DNA of 11,104 bases from Planctomycetota bacterium (GTDB lineage Bacteria; Planctomycetota; Phycisphaerae; Phycisphaerales; UBA1924). The stretch's first letter is position 1, and every line of letters starts with the position of its first letter. This document shows, piece after piece, positions 9,102 through 11,104 of this stretch. Location: contig JAEYTB010000112.1 in the NCBI GenBank assembly GCA_023434205.1, forward strand, positions 1 through 11,104. Direction: 5' to 3'. The notes below the pieces were generated by a model. That model had not been told where the DNA came from. It saw nothing but the letters and a program-made list of their open reading frames with translations, and searched no databases. The position numbers were made by a program, and so were the translations under genes.

Positions 9102-10184
9102 TCACGGCTGGAGGGCTTCATCCAGGGCGGCGAGGACGTCGGTCTCCATGCCGCGGGCGCGGACCCGGTCAAGCATGGTCCGGGCCACGGGCTTGCGGCC
9201 CTCGGCCTGCATGAGGACGGCGACCGTGAGCCAGGCGGAGCCGGTATCCACGCGGTTGGCGTAGGTGACGGTGCGGAGCACCAGGCGGCGCAGTTCATCC
9301 GGATGGAGGCCGATGCTGGGTGCATGGATCGGCTCGTACGCCAGCGTGGGTTCCGTGCGGTACGCCTGGCGGATCGCGGCGACGCCGTCGTCGATCCGCT
9401 TCTGATCCAGGAGCGCGAGGCCCAGGAGCCTCAGAGCCTGGCCGTCGTCGGGGTTGCTGAGCAGGTGCTCGCGCAGGCCGGTCACCGCACGCTCCGGCAT
9501 TCCGAACCGCAGGTTGAGCCGGGCCAGCTCGAGCGGTGTCGGCGGCGGCGGCTCAGCGGCCGCCGCGGGCGGGGCTGCGGAGGGCGCGGGCGCCGGAGCG
9601 GCGACGAGCGGGGCCGCGTTGGGGTTGCCGTACGAGTACACGTATGTGCCCGTCACCGGGTCGAACACCAGGGCCGGCGCGGGCAGCGGCATCACGCCGA
9701 TCGCGGGTGAGGTTGAGTAGGTGTAGTTTGAATAGCCGTACCCACCGATGCTCAGCCCGGTGCCGATGGTGATGACGGGGTCGTAGTAGCTGATGGGGTA
9801 GCGGTAGTAGGGGTCGTAGTACGTGTGGCAGGGCTTGCGGTACCAGTGGTCGTGGTGCCGGTCGTGCCGATGGCGGCGCGGGTAGTGCCGCCACCCCCGT
9901 TCGCGATCAGGAAGGCTGAATGTCGGGAGCGGGGTCTCAAAGCTCCGCGCCGCGGCGGGCGAGGAGAGCAGGTCGATGTTCGAGCGGACGCGGCCGATGC
10001 CGGAGTGGGACGGCCGCGCGAGTGAGCCCGGTGCCGGGCCGATGCTGCCCGCGCCGACATACCCGGTGGGGCGGTTGCTCTGCCAGCCGCCCGGGGTCGA
10101 GCGGCGAGTCTGAGCCTCGGCGCTGCTCAGTGCGGCAAGCACCAACACGCCCGCGATCAAACGCCCTGGAACTGCACGAACCAT
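9102..10184 (-). CDS. Exported His/Tyr-rich protein with TPR-like C-terminal domain, function unknown
   Basis: Not recognised as a named family. From ATG 10184 it has 360 residues. AAAGGA lies seven bases upstream, and the protein starts with a signal peptide (MVRAVPGRLIAGVLVLAAL) with probable cleavage after AEA near residue 24. The frame is open further upstream, but that would bury the signal peptide. Residues 97-135 are dense in His, Arg and Tyr (RHRHDRHHDHWYRKPCH, then YYDPYYRYPISYYDP). A glycine/tyrosine stretch follows (GGYGYSNYTYS), then FDPVTGTYVYSYGNP and a Pro/Ala linker (about 186-218). Residues 219-360 are TPR-like (NPDDGQALRLLGLALLDQK, SAWLTVAVLMQAEGRKP) and align with the protein at 7980-9035. 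The His cluster suggests metal or surface binding, but this is speculative. An operon with the downstream paralogue is likely. Confidence 0.8.
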   Translation of the reverse strand: MVRAVPGRLIAGVLVLAALSSAEAQTRRSTPGGWQSNRPTGYVGAGSIGPAPGSLARPSHSGIGRVRSNIDLLSSPAAARSFETPLPTFSLPDRERGWRHYPRRHRHDRHHDHWYRKPCHTYYDPYYRYPISYYDPVITIGTGLSIGGYGYSNYTYSTSPAIGVMPLPAPALVFDPVTGTYVYSYGNPNAAPLVAAPAPAPSAAPPAAAAEPPPPTPLELARLNLRFGMPERAVTGLREHLLSNPDDGQALRLLGLALLDQKRIDDGVAAIRQAYRTEPTLAYEPIHAPSIGLHPDELRRLVLRTVTYANRVDTGSAWLTVAVLMQAEGRKPVARTMLDRVRARGMETDVLAALDEALQP

Positions 10185-10209
10185 GCTCTGGTCCTTTCCG
10201 ACGCGGGCT

Positions 10210-10257
10210 CCAGCGGCGTTCGCCGCGAGCCGGGCCTCTGGGCGCCGCTGGGGCGCC
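10210..10257 (-). promoter_or_regulatory. Overlapping inverted repeats in the divergent intergenic region
   Basis: CCAGCGGCG (10210-10218) can pair with CGCCGCTGG (10243-10251). GCGGCG (10213-10218) can instead pair with CGCCGC (10221-10226), and GGCGCC occurs at 10241-10246 and 10252-10257. The pairings are mutually exclusive. The region probably lies in the leader of the His/Tyr-rich gene, just upstream of its ribosome binding site. GC-rich composition makes some of this expected by chance. Confidence 0.4.
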
Positions 10258-10264
10258 ACACAAC

Positions 10265-10272
10265 TGTATAGA
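10265..10272. promoter_or_regulatory. Possible divergent -10 elements
   Basis: The only AT-rich patch in the 163-nt divergent gap reads TATAGA on the plus strand (10267-10272) and TATACA on the minus strand (10265-10270). These could serve the lipoprotein gene and the His/Tyr-rich gene respectively. No convincing -35 box was found at 16-18 bp on either side, so support is weak. Confidence 0.3.
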
Positions 10273-10347
10273 CCCCGGGCCGGCCCTGCGGTTCCACCGC
10301 GGGCGCGGCACGCGGCAGGAAGGCCCGGGAACGCGTATCTTCACGCC

Positions 10348-10950
10348 ATGCTCAACGTCTGCTCAGGGCCCTTTGTTGCCCGTTTGATGCTGGTACTGGC
10401 TTTGCTCGCCGCGGGCGGGTGCGGGTTCTCACGCTCGGGCGGACCGGCCCGGCTGCAATCGCTCCAGAACGCGAACGCGCTCGAGGCGTCGCTGCCGACC
10501 CGCATCTACGCGGCGAGGGACGCCGACACCGCGGACATCTACATGACCGACCTGCCCAGCAGCGTGTGGGAATCGGGGGCGGATGTCTCGGACATGAGCG
10601 GCACGCTGGTGCATGTGCGGATGTTCATCCGGCCGCGGGCCGGGCGGACGCCCATCGCCGACACGGCATCCACCGCCACCATCCGCGTGATGGTGCTGGC
10701 CAAGGGTGAGATCGGGGTCTACGGCGGCGGCGGGTTCTTCGTAAACAGCGGCAACCCCGGCAAGGAACGCTTCCGCGGCGGGGTCCGTGACGCGGCGTTG
10801 CGGCTGGTCTCTTCCACAAGCGGGTTTGTGGACCGCCTGGGCGCGTGCGCGTTCACGGGGGAGGTATCGGGCTCGCGCGACCCGGCGGCCGCGGAGGCGA
10901 TTGAGCGTGCCCTGACGGCGCTGATCGCCGAGACAACGCCGATCGAGTGA
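10348..10950 (+). CDS. Small putative lipoprotein, function unknown
   Basis: Not recognised. The 200-residue protein starts at ATG 10348 (MLNVCSGPFVARL), has a hydrophobic segment at about residues 13-22 and then AAGGCGF, so Cys25 is a candidate lipidation site. The lipobox is atypical, with Ala rather than Leu at -3; simple secretion is an alternative. The mature part is predicted mixed alpha/beta: GTLVHVRMFIRPRAG (85-99), ATIRVMVLAKGEIGVYGGGG (110-129) and a C-terminal helix (178-195). There is no clear Shine-Dalgarno close to the start. An internal ATG at 10387 would drop the basic N-region and is less likely. It is divergent from the His/Tyr-rich gene and convergent with the next gene 25 nt away. 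Membrane or envelope location is inferred. Confidence 0.75.
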   Translation: MLNVCSGPFVARLMLVLALLAAGGCGFSRSGGPARLQSLQNANALEASLPTRIYAARDADTADIYMTDLPSSVWESGADVSDMSGTLVHVRMFIRPRAGRTPIADTASTATIRVMVLAKGEIGVYGGGGFFVNSGNPGKERFRGGVRDAALRLVSSTSGFVDRLGACAFTGEVSGSRDPAAAEAIERALTALIAETTPIE

Positions 10951-10954
10951 GGCT

Positions 10955-10967
10955 CCGGCCTTGCCGG
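10955..10967. terminator. Short hairpin between convergent genes
   Basis: CCGGC (10955-10959) pairs with GCCGG (10963-10967) across CTT, and a flanking GC/GC pair can extend it past one mismatch. It fills the 25-nt gap between two convergent stop codons and could act in both directions. No T-tract is present on either strand, so this is a weak call. Confidence 0.35.
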
Positions 10968-10975
10968 TGCGGCGG

Positions 10976-11104
10976 CTAGACCTGAACACCCACGCCCGAC
11001 ATCAACCTCTCCGCCGCCCCGCGATAGAGCGATTCGAGGATGTCCCGCGGCAGCGCCAGGCCGCGGAGGGGCGGGGCCGACATGTCGTCGTAGCGGTCGG
11101 GCGC
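10976..11104 (-). CDS. C-terminal end of a probable amidohydrolase-like metal-dependent hydrolase (cut by window edge)
   Basis: An open frame enters from the right edge and ends at TAG 10976-10978, giving 42 residues. The segment LALPRDILESLYRGAAERLM resembles the end of amidohydrolase-family TIM-barrel enzymes, where an L-P-x-D/E-x-L-E-x-I/L-Y segment is followed by a G/N-A-x-R-L motif. No metal-binding residues are in view because they lie upstream, outside the window. The assignment rests on this short tail and on the good codon pattern. It could instead be another helical C-terminus. Confidence 0.5.
   Translation of the reverse strand, partial: APDRYDDMSAPPLRGLALPRDILESLYRGAAERLMSGVGVQV

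Overview
The window is GC-rich chromosomal DNA. Most of it is a minus-strand ribosomal protein and RNA polymerase operon, read from high to low coordinates: rplK (L11), rplA (L1), rplJ (L10), rplL (L7/L12), rpoB (beta) and the first 419 codons of rpoC (beta prime). The 1274-residue RpoB with a helical insertion, the Gly/Ala-rich L12 hinge and the unfamiliar Pro- and His/Tyr-rich secreted proteins next door suggest a Planctomycetota-type bacterium, perhaps class Phycisphaerae. This is an impression from sequence style and was not tested with a tree.

Layout of the operon: a candidate promoter (7947-7974) and a structured leader precede rplK. The rplK-rplA gap is 53 nt and carries a hairpin. rplA and rplJ are 3 nt apart, and the rplJ ribosome binding site lies inside the end of rplA. 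The rplJ-rplL gap is 136 nt and folds, by hand, into a three-way junction plus a further stem-loop. The rplL-rpoB gap is about 300 nt. It holds three hairpins, one resembling an attenuator, then a good sigma70-like promoter and a 5'-terminal stem-loop ahead of rpoB. The 111-nt rpoB-rpoC gap has a GC-rich hairpin just upstream of the rpoC ribosome binding site. The genes are ordinary, but the control regions between them are unusually rich in structure. The common upstream partners secE, nusG and tRNA-Trp are absent.

Upstream of rplK, on the same strand, lie two unrecognised genes for exported proteins (7980-9035 and 9102-10184). They share a C-terminal TPR-like domain of about 125 residues, roughly one third identical by hand alignment. 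Their N-terminal halves are unrelated: one is Pro/Arg-rich, the other His/Tyr-rich. They look like a tandem duplication whose N-termini diverged. A divergent plus-strand gene (10348-10950) encodes a small probable lipoprotein of unknown function. Convergent to it, the window ends in the last 42 codons of a gene resembling the C-terminus of an amidohydrolase.

No tRNA, rRNA, CRISPR array, insertion sequence or phage gene was seen.
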